Source: Combretum micranthum (taxonomy: Eukaryota; Streptophyta; Magnoliopsida; Myrtales; Combretaceae). From it: a DNA stretch of 64,000 bases. Where the stretch lies: NCBI GenBank assembly GCA_024138025.1, contig JAMXBD010000720.1, positions 434,001-498,000 on the forward strand, written 5' to 3'. The position numbers were made by a program, and so were the translations under genes. The number at the start of each line of letters is the position of its first letter. Positions within the stretch are counted from its first letter, which is position 1. Below, piece by piece: positions 32,254-44,433 of this stretch. The notes beneath the pieces are model-generated. The model worked only from the letters and a program-made list of their open reading frames with translations, did no database searches and was not told where the DNA came from.

Positions 32254-35200
32254 TGTAAGCCCCGGAAAATTTCAGTAAATAATTTCAAGATGAACTTCGA
32301 AAACAAACCTAAAAATCACTCCAAATTAAAACTGAATTTCAACTAGTCCTAAATCACGAATGAATTCGAAACTTCTTAATCTTGAGAAAATGAAAATCCT
32401 TAAAAACAAAATAAGAAAACATACTTCAATTCCAAAACCACTACGTACGACAAATTCCATACGTGACTAATTATAAAACGGGTAATATAGATCCAAAAGA
32501 AAAAATAATAATAATAAAACGAATTATTAAAAAGTAAATAACGATTAACTTTCGAAATAAACCAATTCAAAATTCCGAAAACATTAAAGATATTAAATAC
32601 TTACAAAAATAAAATTTAAAATAAATTTCTCAAATTAAAATGTTTGTATAAACATAAATATCAGTTTCCAAATTGGCAAAGGTCTAAACCGGAAAATCAC
32701 CCGGAAACCCTAATCGGAAGTAATAGCCTAAGTCCGGCAACTTAGTGCCCCTAACCCAGAGGCCGAGGCATAGCTAAATATGTAGAATAGCTCATAGTAA
32801 TATGAGTTTGTTTAAAAATATCAGATTGGTAAATTTTTGACCTATTTCGAACCCGTTCGGACACAGACTTCGAAAAGCGTGTCCCGGGCTCGAGATATCA
32901 AAAATATACCATAGTACCGTTAGACTCGTAATTTCATAAGATTTCTAAAATATCATTTATATAATTTTTCGGGTTATAAAAGTTACAGTTATAACCTTTT
33001 TATCGTATTTCCATTATTACCGGTAATTGATTAGTCTTTGCACTATTCATTTTTTTTCATTATAAAATTTTATTATTCTTATAAAGCCTTATATTTTTAG
33101 ATAAATATTTTATATGTTATAGAAAATTTTGTTTTTCTAAAAATTAGTTAATTCGGGTTTTACGGGATCAGATTCTGTTTAAGATGTACTAAAAATAAAA
33201 TAAATTAATTTAATAATTGAAAATATTTTAAAAATATTTTTATTCATAAAATATTTTTTAGAATTTTTCGGGTTATAAAAATATTATTTATAGCCCATAT
33301 TCGCGTATTTTGACCGTACCGGTAACATATTTGTTAAAATACTAAAATAATTCAAATAATTATTTAATTTTATTATGAAAATTCTGCTACAATTATTTGG
33401 AATAAATTTTCCAATTTTATTTTATTTTAATTTATTTTATTAATAAAGTACTTTTACAACCCATTTTCAAGTACACCTTACACATATCACTTCCTTTTCA
33501 CTTCAATCTTTCTACACATAATCCCACACTTCATGGCAGATTTTTCCTTCTTTATGGCTGCCATTGTCCTTCATTTATTCCTATTTTGACTAAATTAAAT
33601 AAATTCTACTCCTTCTTTAAGAAGCTACACATACACATTTATTACACAAATTAAATTCAAGTCAAAATTCAACAAAACACACACTCTCTCTCTCTCCCAA
33701 TTCACGTGAATCCCCTCCCCAAAATCTGCCCTTGTTTTATTTTTTTCTCTCTTTCATTCATTTAATACACTCATTTCTCTCTCCCTTTCATTTACTCATT
33801 CCTTCCTTTTTCATTCTTTAGTCTTTCTCTCTCTTTTTTTCCTCTCTTTCTTCTTCATTTCCTCTTGTTCCTCCATGGAAAACAAGCTGCCCCCTTCTTC
33901 TTTCATGGCTTCCACACTTCATTTTTAAAGATTTCTAAGCCAATCTTCTTCCTAAAGCTCCATAGGTGATATAGGTAAAGTGTAATGAAGGTTTCATGCA
34001 TCAAATGACCTTCCATAAGCTTAAAAGCTTAGGATGATGGTGTCAAAAATGAAACTCTCCTTTTCTCTACTTTTATTATCTTCTATTGCAATTATTTTCT
34101 TGTTTAAAGTTGATATATTTTGTAGATCTAAATTGTTGTAGCTTTGATTTTTGTTTATGCCATAGATCTTGTCATTTAAGTTGTTATTTTTGTTATTTCT
34201 TATGATTCATGCATAGATCTATCATCCACATAGTGATTCATGCATTTGAAACTAGTTTAGAAAACTAGATCTAGAGTTTTGGAGTTCATGAATGCATTAG
34301 ACTTTTGTTTTATGTTCATAAGCAACTTGTAATAGCATGAGGATAGTAGGAATGTGTTAAGAAACTCAAGATCTATTTTATTTTCAACAAAAACCATTTT
34401 TGGAAATTCGGATGAAAATGGAACCATATTTAGAAAAGTGGTTTTTCAACTTCAAAATGTGTATTTTTCATTTAAAATGAAGGGCTTAGGGTATAGATAC
34501 CATAAATGAAAGATTTTGATAAGTAAAGTTTAGATCCATGATGTTTATAGCTTATTACCATGCATTTGTTTATGTTTATGTTCATATTAAGTATAGATCT
34601 TAGTTATGAACTCAAACAAAATTATGAAATTCGTATTTTGGCAAGACCAATATTTAAAAACCACTTTCCAAGTGTCAAAATGTAATTTTTACTTAAGAAA
34701 ATGAAGGCTTAATATATATATCATCAAGACTTCTTTTTATGGTTCAAAGATGATTTTCAAAGATTATTTTCAAAACAAATCTATTTCGGATTTTGGCCAA
34801 GGCCTATTTTAAAAACATGTTTTCCAACTCAAAAATGAAGTTTTTATTAAGAAATGAAAGGCTCTTAAGATATGATATGTAAGGAATGGATTTTCATGAG
34901 CTTAGATAGTTTTATCAAAAGATATGTCCAAAAATAAATTTTGTAAATTCGGATCCCAACCAAGACCAATTTTTAAAACCCATTATCAACTCAAAACTCA
35001 TGTTTTATGTGAAAAATGAAGTATATAGGTAATAGTATCATTAAGTATGATTTTTATAAGTTGAAATGAGTTTTGATGAGATTAATGTAAAACAAGAAAT
35101 AGAATCAAGATGAGAAAATTTTGAGTTAGTAATCAATTGTGAAATTCGTAATTTGAGTGAGGCATAAGAACACCTATTATCCAAGTTCAAATGCAAGTTT

Positions 35201-37211
35201 TATGTATTAAATGAAGTCCTTAAGTAATAGGTAGTAAGTCTTAAATTTTAATGCATTAAACAAGTTTTCCCAAATGGATCATTCAAAAAGTGGATTTTCT
35301 AAAATTCGGATTTTTGAGTAAATCATATTGGAAAATATATTTGCAAAGTGTAAAATGCAAATTTTTGTGTGAGAATGAAGTCCTTAGTGGTTATGTATGA
35401 TTGAGCCCTAATTTTCTAAATATCAAATGATTTTTACTCAAAGGAATCACTCAAAAGCCAATTTTTACCAAATTCGGATTTTGGAATCAACCCCACTTGA
35501 AAACATGCTTACAAAGTGTAAAATGGAAATTTTTATGTAGAAATGAAGGTCATAAGTAATATATATAATGAAGACTCAATTTTGACAAAAATAATTATAT
35601 TTTCTTAAGTAACAAATCCAAAACAAATGGAAATGATAAAAGTTAGAAAACTAGATTTTTCATAAGAAGTGGTTATTATGGTCTTGCAAAATAAAAAGTT
35701 ATAAAATTTCTTTTTAGCAAAAATCATCAAGATCATACATACATTAAGCTCATCTCATGTCATTCATGTTAGGAAATCACTCATATTGCATGTATAGTTA
35801 AGTTATATAGTAGGAACATTTCAAACATTTACAAAACTATTTTTCGGAAATTGAAATTGTTGCTGACCTAATCTGATCCGACTTTTCGAAGCTTCAAGTT
35901 TTCAAAACTTGAAAATAATATTAGAATTAGATAGATCTTCGAAGTAGATAGAAATCGATATATAATTTGCGAATTCCGAGTTAAAATGACCAAGTTATGG
36001 CCGTTTTAAGTTGGAATTCCCGCTTAGGACGAGAATTACGAATTTGATAGTTGTATAAGATCGTTTAGATTAGTTTGAGTTGAAATACTTATTAGAGTAT
36101 TTCTTCCTTTTAGGAGATCCCGAGATCGACGATTCCCTGCTACCGAATTATTATTACTAGAAGACCGGTGATCCAATGGCCGAGTGAGTTTTCTCCTTGT
36201 TTTGTTACCTTGATTGTGATTGTAGTTAGTTGCATTAGAATTATAGGAACAAGATAAAAATCGATATGAATGGGGATGGGATATATGATGAGACTGTGAT
36301 GAATGTGTGCCAAAGAATACTAAAGCATATCGAAACCACGATTTGATTGGATAACTGCACCGTTCATATTATTTCTGTTATATGTGTGATATTGATTGGT
36401 CACTCTAAAGAATGTATAAATATTTTTGACCTAAGCAAAAATTAAATTGGTCATGCATCACATTGGACATATTGCATTTGGTAGCATACTCCTACGCAGG
36501 TCGATCGGTATGGTCCGTGGATGACTCGTTTGGATAACGAACCCGGTGCCAGAGCTCATTCAGGGGTACTAAGGCGCATGTGGATGCATTCTTGGATGAG
36601 CCTAGCCGAGTCGAGTGCTAAGAGCCGAGGGCTTGGGGACTAGATGCGGTCGTGTAGACTCAATACCATTCCTAACCCAAGATACGGAGGGCGTAAATCC
36701 GTTCTGTGTGTGGGTTCCGGATACCCATGCATAATTGCTTGCTCACGTGTTTGTTCATGCATAGCATATGACTGATTATAACTTGTTTGTTATGGTACGG
36801 AATTAAGGGAATTCTCACTAAGCTAGTGTAGCTTATACCCCTATAGTTGTTTAAATGAACAGGTTATTTCAAGATTGCAAAGTGGGGACCGAATTGGTTG
36901 GAGCCGGGAATGACTTTGGGATTTCGGCAAAGATTATGAATGTAATTGGAGTTGAATGATTTGTATTTTGAAGTGTAGTGATTCGTATATGAAGTGTAGG
37001 GATTTGTATCTGAAGTTAGTAAATTTGTATTTCTTTTACATTGTTACTCTATTGTATCAACATAAAATGTATCATTCCGATGTGTCTCCTTTATGTGTTA
37101 GACGCCTTGTACATTGTATGGAAGCCTTCGCGTGACCGAGGTGGTCATTCTTAGGCTTTAATATTGTGTACGGCGGACTGCCACGTTTAGGGTACCTTTC
37201 GGGGCGTGACA
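32254..37211 (+). mobile_element. Solo LTR B of the long-LTR Ty3/gypsy family
   Basis: 4958 bp, TGTAAGCCCCGGAAAATTTC...GGGGCGTGACA, with perfect AAAGG duplications. It belongs to the same family type as A, C and D (shared TACCGGTAA block near 33020, ATGGCCGAGTGAGTTT at 36176, TCTCACTAAGCTAG at 36813, and terminal block GCGGACTGCCACGTTTAGGG). A CT-rich leader (about 33680-33860) is followed by a donor-like ATAG|GTAAAG at about 33974. The leader contains a 17-codon ORF starting MENKLPPSSF. It interrupts the last TnpA-like exon of the CACTA element. Confidence 0.95.
36114..36183 (+). other. Candidate LTR exon with acidic tail (B copy)
   Basis: The acceptor TTCTTCCTTTTAG is followed by GA, then DPEIDDSLLPNYYY and TAG (36158-36160). 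ATGGCCGA|GTGAGTTT (36176-36191) gives the donor. TCTCACTAAGCTAG (36813-36826) and an acceptor (AG at 36845-36846) lie 660 bp downstream. The frame is intact in this copy. Confidence 0.55.
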
Positions 37212-37735
37212 AAAGGAAAGGATGATTGTCATTGCGAATGGAACATTGGCATATGCCCCATCTGTGAACTAAGCATTTGTACCATCGGTCCTACAGGCAT
37301 TGGTGTATTAGAAGACCCTCCATTGTTGTTTAATTGGGTATGTGAGATAATGCTACTTGAACCAGCCCCCCATGAGTTTGGTCAAGAACCAAATGAACAA
37401 AATTGCTGCATAAATGCCGAGTGGCTCATAGCAAACCGCTGCCAATTCTGTCTCTCAATCTCATGGTCTTGCTTCATATCCTGGTTCTGCTTTTTCAGCA
37501 TCTCTACCTCCTCACGTAAGCTCTTAATCTCCTCAGCTGTGTTGTTTGGTGGCACATCATTAGAGTCATACTTTATGTGCTTTGATGGTGGTTTGGGACC
37601 ACTATGACCCATACCACGCATATATCTAGGTCTATGACCAAGTACCTCCCCCAAGATGGCTAGCTCAGATACTTCCTTTGCCCCTTCTTCCATAGTGGCA
37701 CGATTATACTTAGCTTTCTTTTCTATCATCTTTTC
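37212..37735 (-). pseudogene. TnpA-like gene, last exon, part before LTR B
   Basis: The acceptor at 37736-37737 (CTTGTAG) opens an exon encoding MIEKKAKYNRATMEEG, then the conserved VLGHRPRYMRGMGHSGPKPP block. A coiled coil follows, EEIKSLREEVEMLKKQNQDM (heptad Leu), consistent with a multimerising DNA-binding protein. A stop falls near 37380, after which the reading continues toward LTR B. The VLG.R..Y.RG.G block is characteristic of plant Ptta/En/Spm proteins. The opposite-strand ORF at 37206-37607 is a shadow. Confidence 0.75.
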
Positions 37736-37832
37736 CTACAAGGAGGAAAAAAATAATAATTAACAAGTGTTATTGAAGATATTGTGTAGGTAAGTTAAGA
37801 AATAATTGTAAATTAATAGAGTTTGCACATAC

Positions 37833-37922
37833 ATGTGTAAGGTGTGCCTTCAGATTGAGCAAAGTATGAGATCCATCTTGATGCTGATGCGTAAGCTCAA
37901 ACAATTTGATTGGACCACATTT
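37833..37922 (-). pseudogene. TnpA-like gene, small internal exon
   Basis: The 90-bp reading KCGPIKLFELTHQHQDGSHT is bounded by an acceptor (CAATCATAG) and a donor (CAT|GTATGT). The ELF..TH...DGS pattern is typical of the Ptta domain. Exon borders are predicted from splice consensus only. Confidence 0.65.
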
Positions 37923-38635
37923 CTATGATTGAAGAATGAGTAGAAGCAAATTAAACTTAAGTTTTACAATTTATAATTTATAAAAATAATAAAATTTGTC
38001 TCAATTCAATCAAGTGTAGTTGTATCTTGAGCTCCGCACACACAATGGACACAATATAGTGCTTTTCTTTGCAACTTGTTGGGATGGTGTTGAATGCAAT
38101 AAAACCATATAAAATCTATATTTTCGTTGACTACTTTCTCTTTTAATGACCCCATGAGTGGAAATGAAAAATGTTTCCATAGAGGTTAGTCAAATATTTA
38201 TTTATTTATATTGATTAGTGAACTATTAAGCTAAAAACCAACTTCCATGGCACTATGATTTCAATAGCTTGATTGTACGATAGAGGTTAACATCCTAACA
38301 CTAAGATTTCCATAGAGGTCAGTTCATAGTTTAAGAAAAAAATGACAGAAAATATGAAATAGCAAGCCAGCTAATAGCATCCTATCATATTACTAGAAAT
38401 CATATACAAATGAGAACATGTAATGCACAATACCCATGCGATAAAGGTAGATGCAAATTTAATATTCGCACTACATTTTGATGAATCATAAATTTTAGAT
38501 TTTATAAAATAAAATCATATGATTGGATGAAGCAAGTACTTGAATGAGATTTTAAATCACAAAATCAAATAATTTAACTTTAAGTAATGTCACATGCATA
38601 ACTCAAAAGGTTGGGGTGTCACAAATGAAACTTGC

Positions 38636-38728
38636 CTGTTTTGCTTGTCGTGCCCTAAAGGATGTACTCCGCGATGTATGTGTCCAATCTTGTTTCGAGC
38701 TATTTTGTTTGTTCGTAGTACATTTCGC
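38636..38728 (-). pseudogene. TnpA-like gene, internal exon with Ptta signature
   Basis: The 93-bp exon encodes TNKQNSSKQDWTHTSRSTSF and RARQAKQ, the HT.GS.SF signature of the Ptta/En/Spm protein. The acceptor is TTCTTATAG. The donor appears to be a GC-type site (ACAG|GCAAGT). Confidence 0.7.
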
Positions 38729-38805
38729 CTATAAGAAAAAATATAATGAGATAGTTAATTATTGATATACATTTTATTTATATGACAAGTAATCTAAAAA
38801 GTTAC

Positions 38806-39024
38806 CTGATATATGGGGTTACTTTTGAAAAATTCACATAACTCAACCCATTCCTGTGGACGGTGTTGGAGACATTTAGGTACATGATTGGGAGCATCAT
38901 CAGGAATATATTCCTTCCAGAGCTTCTTAAAAGAAGCTCGCAAAGCTGAATATGACTTAGATGCTTTTGAGTTAAGGGCAACCCACCAATCATTGTTGCC
39001 CTCCCAAGGAGCATCAAAATTTTT
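38806..39024 (-). pseudogene. TnpA-like gene, central exon
   Basis: The 219-bp exon encodes FDAPWEGNNDWWVALNSKAS, then YSALRASFKKLWKEYIPDDA and VPKCLQHRPQEWVELCEFFK. Tryptophan spacing and the P..W..L...W pattern match the central part of plant CACTA TnpA-like (Ptta) proteins. Splice sites are TGTGGCAG on the acceptor side and CAG|GTAACT on the donor side. The product would bind the subterminal repeats. Confidence 0.8.
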
Positions 39025-39099
39025 CTGCCACATCAAAATAATATAAGTCAAATATTTAAAAACGAATGTTAACAAAAAAAGAAGAAGAGTTTTTCATAC

Positions 39100-39429
39100 C
39101 ATGACTTTACTTATCGCTAATTTTCGTGATTGTTCATCCAAAGTATACCATGCTTTTCCATTAGGTGCTTCAGCAGTTAGTGGCAAATCTTGCCTAATAA
39201 CAAACCGGAATTGACTAGCCAACAAATATACATGTTCTCCATCTATAATTTTTCCATCACCCACATCAACTAACTCGAGATGGGGATACCACTTGTTTTG
39301 TTTGTAAAATTGCTCAATTGTCTCCCCTCTATATACACCACGACCATTCTGTTTCTGATTGGACCCGTTAGCAACAAATCCATTAGGAATGTGAAGCTCA
39401 ACAGCGGCTGTAGCTACATTAGGTGCATC
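39100..39429 (-). pseudogene. TnpA-like gene, exon 2
   Basis: The 330-bp open exon encodes NVATAAVELHIPNGFVANGS, then VYRGETIEQFYKQNKWYPHL and FRFVIRQDLPLTAEAPNGKA with WYTLDEQSRKLAI. The acceptor is GTTGTAG and the donor is ATG|GTATGA. It joins in phase to the next exon and to the acidic exon upstream. It is part of the DNA-binding TnpA-like protein of the CACTA element. Confidence 0.75.
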
Positions 39430-39522
39430 CTACAACAAATATTTTCATCATGAGTATTTCCAAAAATACAAATATACATGTTTACAAATACATTATAACT
39501 ATGTAGTTGAAATATCAACAAC

Positions 39523-39678
39523 CTGATTACTATGAGCATGTAAACCACTATCTTGTTGAGAATGGCCCTGTCGATCATCTTTGTTAGCCGAATGATCATC
39601 ATCGAGGCCCCAGTCTTGCTCCTAGGCCTCGGGACCAAGTTGCAACATGTTTGTAAACCCTCCTTGCATTTTTTTAAC
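39523..39678 (-). pseudogene. TnpA-like gene, N-terminal acidic exon
   Basis: The reading starts MQGGFTNMLQLGPEA, hits a TAG, then continues EQDWGLDDDHSANKDDRQGH and SQQDSGLHAHSNQ. It splices in phase 0 to the next exon (CAG|GATGCA). The in-frame TAG shows the gene is dead. Another frame over the same DNA is open (39414-39755) but has no family similarity. Confidence 0.6.
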
Positions 39679-39787
39679 CTATAACATGCAAGTGGCCTAC
39701 TTAAACAAAAAAAATGAAATTCATGCTTCATAATGTAGCAGAAACTTTGGACCAAAAATTAAGACTCTAAATTACTATATGCTCCAT

Positions 39788-39891
39788 AAGTCACCTGCAT
39801 TTTTAGTCTACAAACTAGCCTCATTTATGTAATTCATGTTTCATGAGTCACCTGCATTTTCAGTCTACAAACTAGCCTCATTTATGTAATT
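39788..39891. repeat. Tandem duplication of a ~57-bp unit
   Basis: AAGTCACCTGCATTTTTAGT...TTATGTAATT at 39788-39834 is repeated with few changes at 39845-39891. Confidence 0.85.
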
Positions 39892-40387
39892 ACTGTGTTA
39901 ATATATATTTTACGATGTAAACATATAACGAGCAACTTTAATCTTCTACAACCATCTAAATGATAAAGTCATAAACTCATTAATGCACTTATAACATGCA
40001 TGAATTGGCTAGTCACCAATTTGCACCAAAAGAAGCTTGCCACTATGTAAAGAATTTTGTTGACATGCATTTGGCAATCACAACACTCAACTATTAAGAT
40101 CCTTAACCCAACATCAAGAAAGATTTATTGATGATACGCTTGTTGGATTTGGAGAAAATTAGGCATATAACCAGCCTTTTATTGAGGATACATTGGCCTT
40201 CAAAGAACAACTTTATGTGTCTCTACAATTTTTATGGAAATGACTCCAAGCCAAAAGTGTGTACTCAGCTAATAACAAAATAATAAAATAAACATGATAC
40301 ATAAATGTTGCACATGTACTTAAAGAGGGGGGAAAGAGGACAGAAAGAAGCCCATTAAAGTTTCTTTAAAAGCAAATTTATTCTTAC

Positions 40388-40726
40388 CAGGATGAGCAAC
40401 TGCAAGCTATTTGATGTTTCCAATATATCCACTAATAATCGAATCTCATCTCTCTTCACAAGGATACTAGTCGCAACATTTGAAAGGGTTGAGAGATACA
40501 CAACTACCTTGGTAACTTCAGTTGCTATATCCTCATCCCTGCACAAAAGACATAGCAAGAAGATGAGTAATCATTTTTCCTTTGAATCTCACAACCAATC
40601 AGATTTTATCTAGTAAACTTATATGATGATTTCATATTTACAGTCATGAACAACCAACATACCCTCTAACCAAATTACTATGAATCGGGAAGAATCCCTC
40701 TCTATCTAGACCTGAACCAGTTATTT
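40388..40726 (-). pseudogene. Two-exon gene fragment, probably captured by the CACTA element
   Basis: Two exon-like pieces read leftwards. The first (40663-40726, 64 bp) encodes ITGSGLDREGFFPIHSNLVR and is bounded by acceptor TTGTGGCAG and donor AGG|GTATGT. The second (40388-40538, 151 bp) starts after CTTTTGTGCAG, encodes EVTKVVVYLSTLSNVATSIL, then KRDEIRLLVDILETSNSLQL, and ends CTG|GTAAGA. The phases join exactly to give 71 uninterrupted codons. The helical second half recalls repeat proteins of the ARM/HEAT kind, but no family is recognised. It is not typical transposase sequence. Gene capture by CACTA elements is well known. Confidence 0.55.
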
Positions 40727-40758
40727 CTGCCACAACATAGTTTATCTAATCACTTTTT

Positions 40759-40799
40759 ATAATAATAATAATAATAATAATAACAACAACAACAACAAC

Positions 40800-40853
<54 letters not shown>
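40759..40853. repeat. Compound (ATA)n(ACA)n(ATA)n microsatellite
   Basis: About 95 bp of trinucleotide repeats, just upstream of the first captured exon on the minus strand. It creates the poly-Ile/Val reading there. Confidence 0.9.
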
Positions 40854-40986
40854 CAAGAAAGTGATATGTTTAGAACAGATTTGATTAAACAAATATGTAA
40901 AAGAAAGAGAGAGGGGGAGAGAGACTAGCAATACAGATACTCATTCAAAGGAGCCGGCTATTGGAGATTGAATGCATTTGCCTCTG

Positions 40987-41031
40987 GAGGTGACTTGTGA
41001 AGAAGATGGAGGGTGACTTGTGAAGAAGATG
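40987..41031. repeat. Tandem duplication GGTGACTTGTGAAGAAGATG
   Basis: Two copies of about 22 bp (40987-41008 and 41009-41031). They lie where a 5' exon or UTR of the captured fragment could be (minus-strand ATGCATTCAATC at about 40975). No coding assignment is made. Confidence 0.8.
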
Positions 41032-41039
41032 CAGGGAAG

Positions 41040-43453
41040 TTAAAACTAAAAGAAAAAAAAAAAACCTAGAAGGAAACAACGTGGGATGTGGGGAGGGTGT
41101 ATGGAGGGAAAATGAAAAGTTAGAAGCAAATGGATAATTGCAAATAAAAGATATTATTAAATTTATCTCACATTAATAGGAAAAACTGCATTTTTAATAT
41201 TTTTTATTAATATGTTAAAGGTCATTTGTATTCCTTAAAAAATTTGTCTCATAAAAGTAATATTTTTTGTATTGTAAAACGTTAAAGTTTGTATAACTTA
41301 TATATATTTATAATATGATACACTACACCCCATTAAATTTCAATTCATAATTAATATATTGTTAATTAAAATGTATGCACATATAATATATAATTAATAA
41401 AATAAATCATATTTACGTGATATATGTAATTTATATATTTAAACAATAGTATTTGTTATTAAATGTAGTGTAATATAAATTTTATATTGTATTATGGTAC
41501 ATAACATATATATATATATATATATATATATGACATACTTATAAGTGTGATATATGTAGTACATATTATATTGTAAATATTGCATATTGTATTTAAGATA
41601 CTACTACAAAATTGAAAAAAAAAAACAAGGAAAGAAAATAACTATACCACGAGCCAAGAAAAAGAAAATAATAGTAAAAAAATTGTTGATAAATCAGTTT
41701 CAACTAAATAAAATGAAAAAAATTATCTCAACAAAATATATTATCAAACTAAATGAATAAAGAAAAAAGTAATAAAACTTCATGGAGAAAAGATAACAAA
41801 AAAACTTTCGGTAAAAAAGAAAACCAAGAGCATGAAAAAATATGAAAAGAAACTTAAATCACATACTTAAAATTATTCTTCTAATACTCAAATAAAAATG
41901 AAAACCTTTGAAGGACTTTGTAAGTACACATAGATTTCGGTGATCACATAATCTTTCTAATTCATTTTTTAATCAAATTTAAATTCCATACTTCAATTCC
42001 AGTGATGGATTTTTCTTTTATGTCGTATTGCAATATGTACTTCCATATCCACACACGCATTTAACTATGCTCTTATCTTCTATATCAAATAAAATTTCAC
42101 CAAAATGTTGTCTTTTACTTTATATATATATATATATATATATAAGAATTGTCCATAATTAGTGGTTTTTTTTATTTTTTAATAGGTATCCATAGTAACT
42201 ACATATTTTATTATGTTGAAACAATTTCTCATAATATCTTATTAGTTTATCCTTCAAAGAATTTAGATGTAACGTTGAAATATTTATATATAAGTAATTT
42301 TAAAGGATAACTATTATGTAGAGTCTATTCACAATAATATGGATGTAGATAAATATTGATTATAATGTTGAAGATATAATAGATAGATAATGATAAGTAT
42401 GCACATGTAGATTAGCATAAATATGATAGATATAGAGATAAATAGAGATGATCATGAGCTGATTGATATTTACTCCATATAAGCATTCATAATATTACCT
42501 AAATTTGAAAAAGATCATATAATAAAATCTTATTAATTTATTCTAATGGATTTAAATGCAACATATGACATATAAATTTTTTTTCCATAAATAATGGAAA
42601 AGTAATTTTCAAAATGCTTTTGCAGGAGTGAGCGGGTACAGAGTAGATAGGGTATGCATTAATATCCATACCCTACTTTGTATGCTATAGGATATTAGAT
42701 TTGATACCCGCATTTACCATGTGCCATCTTTCACCCACCCTGTACCCTATAAAACCTACAGAGTACAGGGTAGCCTATGAAACCTATTGATTTACCTATA
42801 AAATATCTATTTTTTTTCTTATTTTCATAAATTTCAAGTTTATTGTATTTGATATCATGTAGTATGTATAACTACCTTAATTTCATACATTCACTATAAA
42901 TAGCATGCGAAAAGGAATTTATCGAACGTGTTTATATGATATTAAACAAAATTGTAAAAATTGTAGCAGATTATAAAATTAAAAACTTTGAAGCAATTTT
43001 CGTATTAACTAGTTTTAGAAGATAAATAGCAGATCTATATAATTTGGGAGCTCAAGCATATACATACAATTATAGGCATTTTAAAATAAAAATAATAAGT
43101 GTTTCCAAAATAAAATAGTACATATTCTTCTATAGTAAAAATTTTTGGAAGATAATTTGCAAAATAATAATCTTGAATAAAAAGTGGTCGTCAAATGAAA
43201 AATGGCGTATTGTTATTTATTTTATGCATATTAACATTGCTTTATAATATTTAATAGATAACCTTGTGATTTATACAAGTTATTGCCTTTTTTATTAAAT
43301 TAGTAGCAGCATAACATATTTATTGCCATATGATTACAAAGCTATCTAAATGGGTAATAAATTAGTTAGCAAGGTAAAAAAATTAAAAATAAATAGTTTG
43401 AACCATCATTGTTTATAACTATCAAATCAAATCAATGTTAAAATTTAATATAA
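41040..43453. other. AT-rich interior of CACTA element
   Basis: Very AT-rich, with TA microsatellites (41508-41532 and 42121-42143). A pair of short repeats built on AGGGTA and TACCCTA at about 42620-42780 resembles diverged subterminal or telomere-like words. No genes recognised. Confidence 0.5.
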
Positions 43454-44100
43454 CTACTCCTCTTCCTCCACATTATCAATTATGCTTGTTTCTTCATTTG
43501 GACCAGGAAGTCGAGCTAATTGGCCTAAATCTATGAAAATACGATTAATAGGAATCGTCCAAGGTATACTTATATCTTGTTGCAACGCTTCATCAGTTCG
43601 TGGCCAATCTATTATGTCTTCGTCAACCTCATCATTTGGTTGGAACAATCCTTGATGATACAAATGTCGATGGTTGACCTTCTGTACCACTCCAATCGCC
43701 ACTACCTTTTGGGGTCCTTTAAGTAAAAAACTTGTTGGCACATATCAGCAAGTACATAGGGATCGTCATCGTACCATGTCCTAGCTATCCTTAAGCTTAT
43801 CATATCATCATTTATAATCTCTGGTTTGTCACGGTGTGTGTCAAACCACTTGCATTTAAATAGGAATACTCGTCAATGTCCAACATATGTCAATTGTATA
43901 ACATCGGTAAGTAAGCCATAAAAGAAAACTTGACTTCCATCATGCTCCCCTATAACAGAGACTCCACTATTTTGTGTTTTTAAGCCGGCTTCTTGAGATG
44001 CAGTAATAAATCTAACTCCATTCATTATACACCCATTGTAAAACTTTGCATGACCATTTGGCCCCAATAAAGGGCCTCTAAATCATTTGATATTTCAGCA
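43454..44100 (-). pseudogene. TNP2-like transposase, C-terminal exons (DUF4216-like)
   Basis: Readings at 43873-44067 (KTQNSGVSVIGEHDGSQVFF, then YGLLTDVIQLTYVGH) and 43454-43741 (QKVNHRHLYHQGLFQPNDEV) are joined by DNA encoding FKCKWFDTHRDKPEIINDD-type sequence in other frames. The TQNSGV and YG.LTDIIEL patterns are those of the DUF4216 region at the end of plant TNP2 proteins. The final exon ends in an acidic run at 43454. The function of the domain is not established. Confidence 0.8.
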
Positions 44101-44433
44101 CCCCTACAATCTTTAAGTTGCATTATCTGCACACAATCACATCAAATAATTACCTAAGAGTAATTGTATGCTTAAATGCATGACTTTTTAGAACTATAAT
44201 ATGCTCACCTTACTTTTAAACCATCTTGGAAAACATGCAGGAAGTATTTGACAGATATCTCTAACACCATGTGAAATCATATCTTCTTCAAATTGACTAT
44301 ATACGAAGACATTAAGTTAGAAAAAATATCTACAATTATGAATGTACATTTAAATAGAGGTAAATAATTAAGAATTACCATATGTAAGGTTTGACCTCTT
44401 CACAATTGTTCAATATGGTCCAGTGCATCTTAT

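Noticed and set aside
37206..37607. 133-codon plus-strand ORF with many Cys
   Set aside because: It is antisense to the TnpA-like last exon and starts in the LTR target duplication.
42600..42790. TACCCTA/AGGGTA words as interstitial telomere repeats
   Set aside because: They are irregular and not tandem TTTAGGG; more likely diverged short repeats of the CACTA interior.
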